Of a DNA stretch of 38,617 nt, positions 7,779-16,993 are shown one piece after another. The notes under the pieces were generated by a model. That model searched no databases. It was not told the origin of the DNA and worked only from the letters and a program-made list of their open reading frames with translations. The translations under genes were made by a program, and so were the position numbers. Source of the DNA: Ignavibacteriota bacterium (GTDB taxonomy: Bacteria; Bacteroidota; Ignavibacteria; UBA10030; UBA6906); the NCBI GenBank assembly GCA_003162635.1, contig PMNE01000019.1, positions 7,624 to 46,240 of the forward strand, written 5' to 3'. Numbering within the stretch: the first letter of the stretch is position 1; each line of letters starts with the position of its first letter.

Positions 7779-9457
7779 ACGCGATCTCCTTCAACCGAAC
7801 GTGGCAAAGATTGCGGCGGCCCTTCCACCGATTGGCGCCGGGGAAGGGAGATGGTGAACGTCGTGCCGTGGCCTGGCACCGAGGCCACATCGATCGTGCC
7901 GTGATGACGTTCAACAATCCCGTACGCGACGGACAGCCCGAGGCCGACACCTTTCGCCTCGGACTTCATCGTGAAGAACGGTTCAAAAATGTGCGACTTC
8001 GTTTCCTCGTCCATGCCGACGCCGGAATCGGTTATCCTGAGAGCAACCCGCTGCGGATCGGCGTCCGGCCTGACATCCACGTCGAGCGTCCCCCCTTCCG
8101 GCTTCGCGCTTCCGCCCCCCATGGCCTCGACCGCATTGACCATCAGCGCAATGAGCACCTGCTGAATCTGGTTGGGATCCATCTCGATGGGATCGGAAAC
8201 CGAACAGGAGGTCCGGAGCGCAACATTGTGCATCCCGGCATGATGGTTCATCAGCAGCCCGCAGCGTTCGATCACAGGACCGAGCTGCACCATCTGAAAT
8301 GCGGCACCGCGCTGGCGGGCAAACGTCAAGAGATTCTTGACGATATTCCCGCATCGCATCGCCTCGTCCGCCATCAGCCGAAGATCGTCAAGATATGTCT
8401 GCGCCACTTCCGGGGGAAGGCCGGACTTCGCGATCCGTTTCATCAGGAGTCTCGAGAAGGTGACAATTCCCTCCAGCGGATTATTGAGCTCATGGGCAAC
8501 ACTCGATGCCAGGTTGCCCAGCGACGCCATCTTCTCCACCTTCACCATCTCCCGGTGAACCCTTTCCAGATCCGCCGTCTTCTCCCTCACCTTCAGCTCA
8601 AGAGTTTCCGACCAGTCGGTAAGTTCCCGCCGTGCCCGGGAAAGCTCTTCCGTCATCTCGTTGAACGTGCGCGCGAGCTGACCAAGCTCGTCGGTCGACG
8701 AAGTGAGCAGACGGCCTTCGAGATCTCCCCCTGTCACCCGTTCCATCACCGCCACGAGACGTTTGACAGGGCGGCGGACACCGGACCAGATGAAGGCGCC
8801 CGAGATGAGGCCGACGACAAGAACGGCGCCGATCGAAAGATAGACCAGCTCTCTCCTACTTTCCGCGATCACGCTGTCGACCTGGGAGAGTGACATCTTG
8901 ACATCAAGAACGCCCAGGATTGTTTTGCTGGCGGGATGGGCGTGGCATGCCGCGCCGGAGCACTCCGGATCGTTTCTGATCGGAGTGATCAGCCCGAGGA
9001 TACGTTCCCCCGAAGGGCTGGCGAAGATACGGGAAAGATTGTCTGAGGGAGAGTGCGGATTTTCCAGACCGCCATACGGATGACAGCTGACGCACGCCTC
9101 GGCGTTCATGTCCACCGTCGAATTGAGATCTCCGGGTATGGTGGCAAAAATGACTCTTCCTTCTTTGTTGTATATCCGGATCCCCTCTATCCCCGGCTCC
9201 CCCGCAACACCCTGGATGATGCCGTTCACATCCTCTTTCCTGTTCAGCATCATGCTGTGCTGTGTCGCCCGCCTGACCAGGTCGCTCAACCGGAAGGCGC
9301 TTTGCTGAACATCCTTCATGAGACTCGTCTCCTGCACATGCAGGACGGCATAGGTCAAAAGGACAAGGACGACCGTTTGCACCGTGGCGATCAGAAGGAA
9401 AAGTCGAAAAGCAATTGTCCTGGTGATCCGCATTGAACGGCTGAGAAATGGCTTCAT
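7775..9457 (-). CDS. Membrane sensor histidine kinase with periplasmic CxxCH (c-heme-type) sensor
   Basis: 560 residues. The start at 9457 is chosen over an ATG nine codons upstream because GGAGGG lies 8 bases before it and TM1 then falls at residues 15-41. The periplasmic region (about 42-205) has a canonical c-heme motif CVSCH at 122-126 and a second, wider CSGAACH at 166-172. A second membrane segment (about 210-230), HAMP, coiled coil, the H-box AHELNNPLEG and HATPase motifs (NAVEAMGGG, DSGVGMD, GVGLGLSVAYGIV) follow. This resembles NtrB-like kinases that sense redox state or a gaseous ligand through covalent heme. The heme is inferred from the motif, not demonstrated. It overlaps the downstream NtrC-type regulator by 4 bases. 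Confidence 0.93.
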   Translation of the reverse strand: MKPFLSRSMRITRTIAFRLFLLIATVQTVVLVLLTYAVLHVQETSLMKDVQQSAFRLSDLVRRATQHSMMLNRKEDVNGIIQGVAGEPGIEGIRIYNKEGRVIFATIPGDLNSTVDMNAEACVSCHPYGGLENPHSPSDNLSRIFASPSGERILGLITPIRNDPECSGAACHAHPASKTILGVLDVKMSLSQVDSVIAESRRELVYLSIGAVLVVGLISGAFIWSGVRRPVKRLVAVMERVTGGDLEGRLLTSSTDELGQLARTFNEMTEELSRARRELTDWSETLELKVREKTADLERVHREMVKVEKMASLGNLASSVAHELNNPLEGIVTFSRLLMKRIAKSGLPPEVAQTYLDDLRLMADEAMRCGNIVKNLLTFARQRGAAFQMVQLGPVIERCGLLMNHHAGMHNVALRTSCSVSDPIEMDPNQIQQVLIALMVNAVEAMGGGSAKPEGGTLDVDVRPDADPQRVALRITDSGVGMDEETKSHIFEPFFTMKSEAKGVGLGLSVAYGIVERHHGTIDVASVPGHGTTFTISLPRRQSVEGPPQSLPRSVEGDRV

Positions 9458-9503
9458 GGCACATTCCCTCCGGTCACAAAGCATGCCACCTCACACGATC
9501 GCC

Positions 9504-9533
9504 AATATGCTCAATTGTCGCTTTTTTCAGCAA
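9504..9533 (-). promoter_or_regulatory. Candidate sigma70 promoter of the kinase/regulator/protease operon
   Basis: On the minus strand, TTGCTG (9533-9528) and CATATT (9509-9504) are 18 bases apart, about 50 bases upstream of the kinase ATG. The -10 is only a moderate match. Its position directly beside an inverted repeat strengthens it. Confidence 0.35.
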
Positions 9534-9575
9534 GTGCGAAAGAGGCGCCTTCCCGGCCACTTCCTCATTTCGCAC
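9534..9575. repeat. Inverted repeat abutting the predicted -35
   Basis: Arms GTGCGAAAGAGG (9534-9545) and CCTCATTTCGCAC (9563-9575) pair over 12 bases with one bulged A; the interior is 17 bases. No T-tract follows in either direction that would make it a terminator. It touches the predicted -35 of the kinase operon, a typical place for an activator or autoregulatory site. Confidence 0.5.
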
Positions 9576-9733
9576 GGTTAGGAAACGGGTGTTGCATTTG
9601 TGAACATGGCAGGAGATGGGGATATCTGTACGGAGGGGCACCGTGAGAGACCGCTTTGGGGTTTCTCAGCGGCGATGCCAAGTGGCGGGTTCTCTGACCC
9701 ATCGGCGGCGGGCGAAATCAATGGGGGGCAAAA

Positions 9734-10360
9734 TCAACGAGGACGAGGGTCGACGAGGAAGAATTCCTTCACGAGTCTCTTCCATTCTTCCTCCGAACAG
9801 CGGTCGGCAAGGTCCGTCATCATGACCCCGCCATCCTGATACATCAGAACAGGCGTTCCCGAAAAGAACCTCCCCAACTCCGCCCGCACGCCATCAAGCC
9901 ACTGCTGAGCCGGCTTGCCGGACAAGAGGTTGGTGAGCTGCGCAGGCAGCCTTCGGGGGCGAACCCGTAAGAGCCACCCGTCGGCATACGGCGACGCATT
10001 GACGAGCGACGGATCCTTCAGAACCATTTCGTTCTTCTCGATCACCCGCCCGCTGACGGGGCTGAGCATGGGGATGGTGCGTTGACCGTGCCGAACGTTC
10101 CAGCCAATTGTCCCCTGGTTGATCCTTTTCAGAATCCGGGGAAGTTCAACTCCATCGATCGAGCCGAAAACGGACTGCGCAAAATCATCGATTCCGATCA
10201 GGACATCACCATCTTCCGTCTCGCGAACCCACGTGTGGCCGGGGTGGATATAGCGTCTTACAAGGACGGGGGTGGCCGCCACCTTCTTTCCTCGACCCCG
10301 GCTCAGCCAGCCGAAGACGATGAAGATGGCGAGCGTCAGCACTGCGAACAAAAGTGACAT
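9734..10360 (-). CDS. Membrane-anchored GcvH-like protein lacking the lipoyl lysine
   Basis: 208 residues. Residues 3-19 form a membrane anchor. Residues about 36-150 match glycine-cleavage H protein: HPGHTWVRETEDGDVLIGI, the fold-closing LSPVSGRVIEKN, and DPSLVNASPYADGWLLRV. In true H proteins the lipoylated lysine lies in ESVKAASD just before the SPVSG turn. Aligned here, the equivalent of that lysine is Gln93 in HGQRTIPMLSPVSG, so lipoylation is not expected. A C-terminal extension (about 150-208) has no match I know. The start has GGAG 8 bases upstream. No glycine cleavage genes are nearby. The anchored, lysine-less form suggests a structural or redox-complex role next to the heme-type sensor kinase rather than glycine catabolism. 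Confidence 0.8.
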   Translation of the reverse strand: MSLLFAVLTLAIFIVFGWLSRGRGKKVAATPVLVRRYIHPGHTWVRETEDGDVLIGIDDFAQSVFGSIDGVELPRILKRINQGTIGWNVRHGQRTIPMLSPVSGRVIEKNEMVLKDPSLVNASPYADGWLLRVRPRRLPAQLTNLLSGKPAQQWLDGVRAELGRFFSGTPVLMYQDGGVMMTDLADRCSEEEWKRLVKEFFLVDPRPR

Positions 10361-10410
10361 TGGTGACTCCTTTCTCCAGCGTGGTGGAGCTCCGCAACTG
10401 TCGAGTAAGG

Positions 10411-10426
10411 ACCACTATTTGTGCCA
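10411..10426 (-). promoter_or_regulatory. Partial sigma54-like promoter toward the GcvH-like gene
   Basis: On the minus strand, CTGGCAC gives a full -24 box, but the -12 is GTGGT instead of TTGCW, so the key GC is missing. It lies about 50 bases upstream of the ATG. Weak evidence, noted because a sigma54 activator is encoded next door. Confidence 0.22.
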
Positions 10427-10838
10427 GGAATCCTATTGAATGACCGTAGAAAGTCTCAACGCCCAACGTCGTGCTTGGCAACACTTTGGGCCTGCCCCGG
10501 CCGTTTCGAGGGTATTGACGAACGCGAAGCCGATTTCGAAAAGTTGATTATTGCAACATGTATCTTGGATATGTCCATCCAATACCGTGTAACCGATTGT
10601 TATTTCAATGAGTTATTGTGATGTTGCGATATTCCATCGCGAAGTAAGTTAATTCAACAGTAAGTCGTTCTCCGGCGAAGTCCTAATTCCTAAAAGAAAT
10701 TCCACGATTTGGGAAGGAGAGGGGCAATACGGGGGCCTTTCGGCGAGATAAGAAAGAGAGGAGAAGTGAAACTGAACTTTAAAATGTTTAAACACCAACT
10801 CCCTTTCGGTGAGAGGGATACCCATCCCCCCTGAATTC

Positions 10839-10854
10839 TGGCACGTCCAATGTA
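10839..10854 (+). promoter_or_regulatory. Partial sigma54-like promoter upstream of gdhA
   Basis: TGGCACGTCCAATGTA: the -24 half (TGGCACG) is perfect, and the -12 half ATGTA keeps TG but has GT for GC. It lies 107 bases before the gdhA start. Nitrogen genes are often sigma54-controlled, but the imperfect -12 makes this uncertain. Confidence 0.28.
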
Positions 10855-10879
10855 TGGTTCTTTCCCGTATTGACGATAG

Positions 10880-12301
<1,422 letters not shown>

Positions 12302-12323
12302 GAGACGTCCATCCATCCTCCAC

Positions 12324-12354
12324 AACGGAGTGGCTTTCCACTCCGTTTTTTTTT
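12324..12354 (+). terminator. Intrinsic terminator of gdhA
   Basis: A perfect 10-base stem, AACGGAGTGG (12324-12333) with CCACTCCGTT (12338-12347), has a 4-base CTTT loop and is followed by an unbroken T run to 12354. It starts 22 bases after the gdhA stop. Confidence 0.92.
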
Positions 12355-12395
12355 ATCCTTCAACTGATCCGACGACGCACCACAGGTCCTTCATC

Positions 12396-15395
12396 ATGGC
12401 AAACGACCAGACCTCTTCCCCCGCGAGCATACTCTCCCTCATCGAAGCGGGACACGCCATCCGCTCACAGGGGTTCCAGAACCTCATGCGGTTCCGCATC
12501 CGCGACATCCTCCTCGTCTCGTCCCTCTACGACTATTACATCTTTGAAGAGGACGGGAGACTGCACGAGCAGATCAGGAAGGAATACTCGGGGCTCGAAT
12601 TGAGCCACACCCCCGATCTCACCCATGCGCCCAGCGGTCAGGAGGCCCTTTCGCTTCTGAACGAAAAGAACCGGTTCGACCTGGTCATCATGACGCTGCA
12701 CATCGACGATATGCATGCCACGCGGCTCGCGAAAAAGATCCGCGAATCCGGTCTCAGTATACCAATCGTCCTCCTTGCCTACGACAACCGGGAGCAGTCG
12801 GAGCTCATCCACCACCATGATGCCTCCATCTTCGACCGGATATTCATCTGGCAAGGGGATTCGAGGATCCTCTTCGGCATTATCAAGACAATGGAGGACA
12901 GGATCAACGTCGAAAACGATACCAGGATCATCGGCGTGCAGTCGATCATCCTCATCGAAGACAACGTCAAGTTCTATTCCTCCTACCTCCCGCTCATTTA
13001 CACGGAGATCGTCAACCAATCGAGACGCCTCATCGCGGAGGGGATCAGTCTTTCCCACAAGTACCTCCGCATGCGCGCGCGGCCCAAGATTCTTCTCTGT
13101 ACCACGTACGATGAGGCGTGGGCTTTCTTTGAAAAGTACGAAGAGAATATCCTCGGCGTCATTTCCGACATCGATTTCAAGCGGAAGGGAATCGACGATC
13201 CCCGGGCAGGGCTTGAATTCGCACGCGCAGTCAAAGCCGTACATCCAGACATCCCGATCCTCCTCCAATCGAACAACGCCGCCTGTGCGGACGAAGCCCG
13301 TGCTCTGGGCGCATCCTTCCTCATGAAGGACTCCCCCGTCCTCCTGCATGAGCTCCGGATGTTCCTGAACACCTACTTCAGCTTCGGCGACTTCATCTTC
13401 CGGATGCCGGATGGGCGGGAGGTGGGGCGTGCGACCGATCTGAAGACGCTCGAAGAGACGCTCAGAACCGTCCCGGATGAGAGCATCCGCTATCACGGGG
13501 AACGGAATCATTTTTCGAACTGGCTGAAGGCGCGTACGGAATTCTGGCTCGCCCACCGCCTGCGCCCCCATAAGGTTACCGACTTCCCTTCCTCGGAGTC
13601 CCTGCGGGAGAGCCTGATTGAGGCCCTTCAGAACTACCGCCATCTCCGCCAGTTTGGCCAGATCACCGACTTCGACCCCGCCACATTCGATCCGGACAGC
13701 TCCTTCGCCCGTCTCGGAGGCGGTTCGCTTGGCGGCAAAGCCCGAGGCCTGGGCTTTGTGAATCAATTGATCAACAATTACGACATCCGCAGCAGATTCA
13801 ACGGCGTGCAAATCTACATTCCGCCCGGGATTACGATCGGCACGGACGTGTTCGATGAGTTTCTCGAAGAGAACGACCTTCGCGATTTCGCCCTGCGGCC
13901 CGGTCCCGACGAGGAAATTGTGCGGCGGTTCCTTGAAGCGGGAAAATTTCCGCGGAAAATCAGGACCCAGCTCGCCGAATTCCTGGATCTCGTTCGGGAA
14001 CCTCTTGCCGTGCGTTCCTCCACCCTGCTGGAAGATTCCCAGTATCATCCGTTCGCAGGGGTGTACCAGACGTACATGATCGCGAACAACAAACCGAACC
14101 CGAACGCCCGGCTCAGCGACCTCCTCTCCACGATCAAGCGAGTGTACGCGTCGACGTTTTTCAAGGCGGCCAAAGACTATATCAAGGTCACCTCCTACCG
14201 GCTGGAAGAGGAGAAGATGGCGGTCATCGTGCAAAAGATGGTCGGCGCCGCGCACGATGACAGGTTCTATCCGGATTTTTCAGGAGTCGCAAAATCGTAC
14301 AACTTCTACCCGATCGCACCCCAGAAACAGCAGGACGGCATTGCATCCGTGGCCCTCGGACTCGGCAAGATGATCGTCGATGGCGGGGTAACCGTCCGGT
14401 TCTGTCCCAAGTACCCGAACCATCTGCTTCAGTTCTTCTCGACGGAAGAGACCCTGCGGAACAACCAGGGGGAATTCTTCGCCCTCGATCTCAACGGCCA
14501 TCCGCTCGGTCTCAGTGAAACGCATGATACGCTTGTGCGGAAGCATGGCCTCGCTGTCGCGGAAAAGGACGGGACACTTCAATTCGTCGCATCGACCTAT
14601 TCCGCGGAAAACGATGCGATCTATGACGGACTCAGCCGCGCCGGCATGCGCATTGTCACGTTTGCCCCCATCCTGCGGAACAAGATATTCCCCCTTCCAC
14701 AGGCACTGGAACTCCTCCTCGATCTCGGCAGCGCCGGGATGGGAACGCCGGTCGAAATTGAATTTGCCGTCAATATGTCCGTCCCCAAGAATTCCCCCCG
14801 GCTCTTCGGCCTCCTGCAGATGCGTCCGCTGGTCCTGAACAGGGAATCGGAAGAACTGAACGTCGACGACGCCAACCCGGCGGAGGTCATCTGCCACAGC
14901 ACGCACGTGCTGGGAAACGGCATGCTCAAGGATGTGCGGGATATCATCGTGGTCGACATCAACACGTTCGACCGGACGAAGAGCGTCGAAGTCGCGCAGG
15001 AAGTGAGCCGCTTCAACGAGAAGCTGATCTATCAGAACAAGCCGTATCTGTTGATCGGTGTGGGGCGATGGGGGACTCTTGACCCCTGGCTGGGAATCCC
15101 CGTCAAGTGGGACCAGATTTCCGGGGCAAAGGCGATCGTGGAAGCGGGATTCAAGGATTTCAACGTCACCCCGTCACAAGGATCTCACTTCTTCCAGAAC
15201 ATCACTTCGTTCATGGTTGGGTACTTCACAGTTGAGGGGAACGAATCGGGAGGCTTTGTGGATTGGGAGTGGCTTGCAGCCCAGCCGGCGGTCGAAGAGC
15301 AGACGTACACGAGGCACCTCGAGTTCCGCCAACCGGTCATCGTCAAGATGAACGGGCAGCAGAACCGCGGCGTAATTCTGAAACCTCCGGCATAG
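12396..15395 (+). CDS. Receiver-like / PPDK-type ATP-grasp fusion protein
   Basis: 999 residues from ATG 12396; an upstream in-frame ATG at 12273 lies inside gdhA and is rejected. Two response-regulator-like regions come first. One is near residues 70-150 (FDLVIMTLHIDDMHATRLAKKI, IPIVLLAYD); the second is near 185-330 (IILIEDN, ISDIDFKRKGIDDPRAGLEFA, IPILLQSNN). From about residue 438 a pyruvate-phosphate-dikinase N-terminal ATP-grasp domain begins with LGGGSLGGKARGLGFVN, and PLAVRSSTLLEDSQYHPFAGVYQT is typical of it. The phosphohistidine swivel and PEP-utilising C-terminal barrel of PpsA/PPDK are absent, so it cannot be a complete PEP synthase. The last 170 residues (LLIGVGRWGTLDPWLGIPV) are shared by an uncharacterised family in Bacteroidota-like genomes. 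ATP-dependent phosphotransfer controlled by receiver-like domains is a plausible but unproven role. Confidence 0.8.
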   Translation: MANDQTSSPASILSLIEAGHAIRSQGFQNLMRFRIRDILLVSSLYDYYIFEEDGRLHEQIRKEYSGLELSHTPDLTHAPSGQEALSLLNEKNRFDLVIMTLHIDDMHATRLAKKIRESGLSIPIVLLAYDNREQSELIHHHDASIFDRIFIWQGDSRILFGIIKTMEDRINVENDTRIIGVQSIILIEDNVKFYSSYLPLIYTEIVNQSRRLIAEGISLSHKYLRMRARPKILLCTTYDEAWAFFEKYEENILGVISDIDFKRKGIDDPRAGLEFARAVKAVHPDIPILLQSNNAACADEARALGASFLMKDSPVLLHELRMFLNTYFSFGDFIFRMPDGREVGRATDLKTLEETLRTVPDESIRYHGERNHFSNWLKARTEFWLAHRLRPHKVTDFPSSESLRESLIEALQNYRHLRQFGQITDFDPATFDPDSSFARLGGGSLGGKARGLGFVNQLINNYDIRSRFNGVQIYIPPGITIGTDVFDEFLEENDLRDFALRPGPDEEIVRRFLEAGKFPRKIRTQLAEFLDLVREPLAVRSSTLLEDSQYHPFAGVYQTYMIANNKPNPNARLSDLLSTIKRVYASTFFKAAKDYIKVTSYRLEEEKMAVIVQKMVGAAHDDRFYPDFSGVAKSYNFYPIAPQKQQDGIASVALGLGKMIVDGGVTVRFCPKYPNHLLQFFSTEETLRNNQGEFFALDLNGHPLGLSETHDTLVRKHGLAVAEKDGTLQFVASTYSAENDAIYDGLSRAGMRIVTFAPILRNKIFPLPQALELLLDLGSAGMGTPVEIEFAVNMSVPKNSPRLFGLLQMRPLVLNRESEELNVDDANPAEVICHSTHVLGNGMLKDVRDIIVVDINTFDRTKSVEVAQEVSRFNEKLIYQNKPYLLIGVGRWGTLDPWLGIPVKWDQISGAKAIVEAGFKDFNVTPSQGSHFFQNITSFMVGYFTVEGNESGGFVDWEWLAAQPAVEEQTYTRHLEFRQPVIVKMNGQQNRGVILKPPA

Positions 15396-15451
15396 CGTCG
15401 CTGCGGCCGGAGTCATCTGTCGCCCGGAGCGGAACCCGCGGGAGAAACAAT

Positions 15452-15928
15452 CTATCTGCGGAAGATCGCTGTCATCGTCGCGCCGCCGATCAATCGGCCG
15501 CGCATCTCCTCGGCACATTCCTCCGGAGTGGAGAACGGGCCTACAGGCAGGGCCGCAACATTCAGGGCATGGACGGTGATCTCGCAGACGAGTGACGGGG
15601 AGTTCTTCGGGGGCTCCGGCCCGCCGTATCCGAGGTCGCCGAAGGAGTTTCGCAACTCCAGCGAACCCCGGGGCATCTTGTCCCTGTTGCCGGAGGCCCG
15701 TTCGGGAATCTCACGAAACGAAGCCGGTATGTTGATAACGTACCAGTGCACCCACTCCTTGGAGGAGGAAAGCCGCTCGATCATCGAGAGGGCAAACGAC
15801 TCCACTCCCTGAGGCACGTCGCCCCACTGGATGAGCGGCGAGACATTCTGACCGCCGGGGAGACCTTTACTCGCATGCTTGTTCGCAAAGTACTTGCCGC
15901 TCAGAAGCAGGGGGCAATAGACTTTCAT
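15452..15928 (-). CDS. PEBP (YbhB/YbcL, Raf kinase inhibitor-like) family protein
   Basis: 158 residues, cytoplasmic, typical length. Family hallmarks are the N-terminal LSGKYFANKHASKG, NVSPLIQWGDVPQGVESFAL, the ligand-site WVHWYVINIP, the second motif NSFGDLGYGGPEPPKN, and the C-terminal LIGGATMTAIF. Bacterial PEBP proteins bind small anionic ligands and their cellular role is poorly known. The ATG overlaps the stop of the receiver-only gene by 4 bases (15925-15928), so the two are translationally coupled. Convergent with the receiver/PPDK fusion, which ends 56 bases away. Confidence 0.9.
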   Translation of the reverse strand: MKVYCPLLLSGKYFANKHASKGLPGGQNVSPLIQWGDVPQGVESFALSMIERLSSSKEWVHWYVINIPASFREIPERASGNRDKMPRGSLELRNSFGDLGYGGPEPPKNSPSLVCEITVHALNVAALPVGPFSTPEECAEEMRGRLIGGATMTAIFRR

Positions 15929-16353
15929 CTCCTCTTCCCTGTGAAGTCGGGAATCGGCTTGGCAATGGCTTCCCTGACCGTATCCCGGATTTCATCAATC
16001 TCCACTCTTCCTTTTCGCAGGTACCGGATTCCGCGCGATTGGAATTCCATGATGTCCTTATAAGGAAGATCCCGTCCCGATATGATAATGATCGGAACTT
16101 GCGCGGTTTCGGGATCGGCCTTCAGCTTGTCGATAAACTCGCCCCCCCCTTTTCGCCCCAGGGCGAGATCCATCAAGATGACTGCAGCCCGATGTTCCTT
16201 TGCCCAACCCACAATATCGTCGCTGTGCACCGGAAACTGCACCCCTTCACAGCCGTCGTCCTCCACCAAAAATTTCAGCAGATTCGAAAAATCGAGACTA
16301 TCCTCAACGATAAGGACGGTCTTTCGTTCTACCACCTGGTCCTTTTTTGGCAT
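15925..16353 (-). CDS. Single-domain response regulator (receiver only)
   Basis: 142 residues covering one CheY-like domain: acidic residues in LIVEDSLDF (Glu17, Asp18), phospho-acceptor Asp62 in ILMDLALG, the conserved Ser in IIIISGRD and the conserved Lys in YLRKG. There is no output domain, so it would act by protein contact or as a phosphate sink. No kinase lies beside it. It is co-translated with the PEBP gene through a 4-base overlap. A good sigma70-type promoter lies 42 bases upstream; the ribosome-binding site is weak. Confidence 0.92.
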   Translation of the reverse strand: MPKKDQVVERKTVLIVEDSLDFSNLLKFLVEDDGCEGVQFPVHSDDIVGWAKEHRAAVILMDLALGRKGGGEFIDKLKADPETAQVPIIIISGRDLPYKDIMEFQSRGIRYLRKGRVEIDEIRDTVREAIAKPIPDFTGKRR

Positions 16354-16394
16354 ATGCGATGGGCGTCATGGTGTGGGAGAAGGGACTAATCACT

Positions 16395-16423
16395 ATAGTA
16401 CAGCACTTTATGAAAGAAATCAA
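16395..16423 (-). promoter_or_regulatory. Sigma70-type promoter of the receiver/PEBP operon
   Basis: On the minus strand, TTGATT (16423-16418), 17 bases, then TACTAT (16400-16395). The predicted transcript start near 16388 gives a leader of about 35 bases before the ATG at 16353. Confidence 0.6.
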
Positions 16424-16442
16424 CGTCCCGGACGTTCTTTTC

Positions 16443-16471
16443 TTGCGTCAGTTCTGTTTTATCGCTAAATT
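16443..16471 (+). promoter_or_regulatory. Sigma70-like promoter of the lipoprotein gene pair
   Basis: TTGCGT (16443-16448), 17 bases, TAAATT (16466-16471). It lies 60 bases before the lipoprotein ATG and is arranged back to back with the receiver-gene promoter. Confidence 0.45.
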
Positions 16472-16531
16472 ATCGCGAATCCGAGTCCCAACAATCCAGC
16501 ACATAAATCATACAGGAGACTCACATCCCCC

Positions 16532-16993
16532 ATGAATCACACCCGACGATTCATCCTCACGTGCGCCGCCGCCGTCCTGGTCTCCTCGTGCTCCACCCTC
16601 AAACTTGACCGGGTGGATTTCGGTTGGCCGGTGGAAAGCGCTGTCACAGTCAATAACGCCAATATCTTTGAAGATGTCCGCTACTCTGTCACTGGCGGCG
16701 TCTCCGCCCTCGCCATGGAAGAATTCCAGGATTCCACTGCGCTCAAGGGGGCGAATCTCCGTCTCATCAGAAGCAGTGAAGGATACTACTTCGTGACCGG
16801 ACCGAGGTTCAAACATGTGTACGTCTTCAGTCCCGGGAAGGCATCACTCTCGCTGACATCTGCCATTGCCGTCAGCGAAACCGGACTGAAAAATCCCGCG
16901 TTCAACCAGCGGGCACCGTTTGTGGAACTTGTCGACGGCGAAGGGTTCCACCGGCTCCTCAGCAGCGATGACATTGTGGAGGTGAAGAAATGA
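16532..16993 (+). CDS. Small lipoprotein of unknown function
   Basis: 153 residues. The N-terminus MNHTRRFILTCAAAVLVSSC has a basic start, a hydrophobic core and a lipobox ending at Cys20, so it should be lipid-anchored. The mature part is beta-rich and I recognise no family. GGVSALAMEEFQDSTALKGANLRLIRSSEGYYFVTG suggests a compact beta domain. AGGAG lies about 13 bases upstream, rather far. It overlaps the next gene by 4 bases (16990-16993), so the two proteins are likely made together and may act together at the envelope. Confidence 0.8.
   Translation: MNHTRRFILTCAAAVLVSSCSTLKLDRVDFGWPVESAVTVNNANIFEDVRYSVTGGVSALAMEEFQDSTALKGANLRLIRSSEGYYFVTGPRFKHVYVFSPGKASLSLTSAIAVSETGLKNPAFNQRAPFVELVDGEGFHRLLSSDDIVEVKK

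Larger units (their letters stand above)
9458..9733. other. Upstream region of the kinase operon
   Basis: 276 bases between the GcvH-like gene (upstream on the minus strand) and the sensor kinase. No coding signal is convincing. It holds a candidate minus-strand promoter and an inverted repeat next to it, both listed separately. The G-rich part at 9620-9740 shows nothing recognisable. Confidence 0.6.

Noticed and set aside
12465-14255. A 596-codon open frame on the minus strand
   Set aside because: It is antisense to the receiver/PPDK fusion, whose motifs are unmistakable. The antisense translation has no recognisable domain.
15396-15451. GC-rich hairpin between the convergent receiver/PPDK and PEBP genes as a terminator
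   Set aside because: Stem pairing is short and broken, and there is no T-tract on either strand.
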